From Chloroflexota bacterium (GTDB lineage Bacteria > Chloroflexota > Dehalococcoidia > Tepidiformales > Tepidiformaceae), in contig CAUJEQ010000172.1 of the NCBI GenBank assembly GCA_963169135.1, forward strand, positions 1-14,138: a stretch of DNA of 14,138 nucleotides, written 5' to 3'. Shown one piece after another: positions 13,260 to 14,138 of this stretch. The position numbers were made by a program, and so were the translations under genes. Positions within the stretch are counted from its first letter, which is position 1. Each line of letters begins with the position of its first letter. A model generated the notes under the pieces. The model ran no database searches. It saw only the letters and a list, made by a program, of their open reading frames with translations, and was not told the origin of the DNA.

Positions 13260-14138
13260 TCAGTCGGCCAAACCCGGCCCGAGGCCCCCGGCGCCAGCAA
13301 GCTGCGCGGCTTCGACGCGGTTCGCGGCCCCCAATTTGTTCAGGACGTGTTGGATGTGAGTAGCGACCGTGCTGGCGCTGATCTCGAGCTCATCGGCGAT
13401 GATCTCGTTGGTGGCACCAACAGCCACGAGCCGGAGCACCTGCACCTCCCGCGGGCTGAGGCTGGCGAGGCCTGCCCCGGCCACAGGGTTGCCGTTACGC
13501 TCCTCGCGAAGGCGTCGCCGTGCCTCGCGGGCCTGGTCCAGGTAGAAGTGCTGACCGGATGGGAAAACGCACTCGTCCTCGTTCACGTCTTCGCCGTCTC
13601 GACGATACTCGACCTGGATGGTGATTTCCGAGTGTCCTCGCCGGACAGCGAGTTGAATTGGCTCTCCCGGCGCGTGATTGCTGATCGCACGCTGGAGCTG
13701 TCCCACGGTCTCCAACTTTTGCCCGTCAACGGCCAGGATGATGTCGCCGACTCGAAGTGGGGAGCGCGCGACGGCGCTCCTTTCACGAGGCACTGTTAGC
13801 TTCACGCCATGCGATACGCCCGGTGGGCGCGCGGCGGCCAGAGCTTCGGCCAGCAGGCCTCGCATGCTAACCGCGTCAAGGCAGAGACCGATACTGCAGC
13901 CCGGGCAGGTGCACCCGCACTCAATCCCCGCGGCGTTCAGTTCGTCGATGAGTACGTCCGGGAGGACGGCCAGGATGCGACCCGCCGCCGCTGCGTAGTC
14001 CTGAGTGTGCCGCCTCAAGATGTGGGCTGTCGTGTCGCTGTTCGCGACGACCCAGCTGTCGCGGACGTGCATGGCCAGCGGGAACATCGTTGCCCAGCCG
14101 ATCAGTCCCTGCGAGACAAGAGCATATGCATCACGCAG
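13260..14138 (-). CDS. Cys-cluster / PDZ / LuxR-HTH regulator, 5' end possibly outside the window
   Basis: The frame is open to the right edge. The first ATG inside the window is at 14087 (275 residues from there), but the 17 codons before it (LRDAYALVSQGLIGWAT) read like protein, so the true start may lie outside. Numbering from 14087: residues 57-69 hold a Cys cluster CGCTCPGCSIGLC, able to bind a metal or Fe-S centre. Residues about 90-160 are a PDZ domain (SPLRVGDIILAVDGQKLETVGQLQRAI, then PIQLAVRRG). Residues about 209-262 are a LuxR/GerE HTH (LSPREVQVLRLVAVGATNEIIADELEI, then TVATHIQHVLNKLG). It should be a cytoplasmic DNA-binding regulator, perhaps sensing redox or metals through the Cys cluster and a C-terminal peptide through PDZ (inference). 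It lies 222 bp upstream of the secreted-protein gene on the same strand. Confidence 0.85.
   Translation of the reverse strand: MRDAYALVSQGLIGWATMFPLAMHVRDSWVVANSDTTAHILRRHTQDYAAAAGRILAVLPDVLIDELNAAGIECGCTCPGCSIGLCLDAVSMRGLLAEALAAARPPGVSHGVKLTVPRERSAVARSPLRVGDIILAVDGQKLETVGQLQRAISNHAPGEPIQLAVRRGHSEITIQVEYRRDGEDVNEDECVFPSGQHFYLDQAREARRRLREERNGNPVAGAGLASLSPREVQVLRLVAVGATNEIIADELEISASTVATHIQHVLNKLGAANRVEAAQLAGAGGLGPGLAD

Overview
This 14.1 kb window is GC-rich bacterial chromosome in which nearly every gap is short. The gene content (a DRTGG/BioD-like ATPase, a membrane-anchored double zinc ribbon, a PDZ-LuxR fusion, an acyltransferase-3/SGNH protein and an orphan molybdopterin oxidoreductase) fits a high-GC Chloroflexota or actinobacterium-like lineage. 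I lean to Chloroflexota, but this is inference from families and base composition and not from a marker gene. A repeated layout, a TANNNT hexamer about 5-8 nt before the start codon of several lead genes, suggests leaderless transcription is common here.

Left part (1-2762): a 5'-truncated zinc-ribbon membrane protein converges on, and overlaps by 45 nt, a minus-strand DRTGG-domain ATPase. Divergent from the ATPase is a QueD/6-pyruvoyl-tetrahydropterin-synthase-type gene, followed by an unknown CxxC-rich acidic protein and a complete tRNA-Gly(GCC) with its own promoter and terminator.

Middle (2763-9104): an arylamine N-acetyltransferase gene (minus) is divergent from a secreted lipoprotein alpha/beta-hydrolase. 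Then come a 700-residue membrane O-acyltransferase with an SGNH domain, a hicB-hicA toxin-antitoxin pair, and an alpha/alpha-toroid (QW-motif) protein. The hicBA pair is bracketed by two copies of a 48-bp repeat 578 bp apart. The second copy lies inside the 3' end of the hicA reading frame and supplies an abnormal C-terminal extension to the toxin.

Right part (9105-14138, all minus): in transcription order, a PDZ-LuxR regulator open at the window edge, an 82-residue secreted protein, a single-domain rhodanese, a 379-bp non-coding gap rich in inverted repeats, and a 925-residue molybdopterin oxidoreductase with an unusual N-terminal Fe-S motif, no Tat signal and no visible beta or gamma subunits. 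Shared orientation suggests a possible sulfur or redox cluster, but co-function is not proven by the sequence.

The items most worth a second look are the repeat-bracketed hicBA with its altered toxin, the orphan molybdoenzyme with its structured upstream gap, and the Cys-cluster/PDZ/LuxR fusion.
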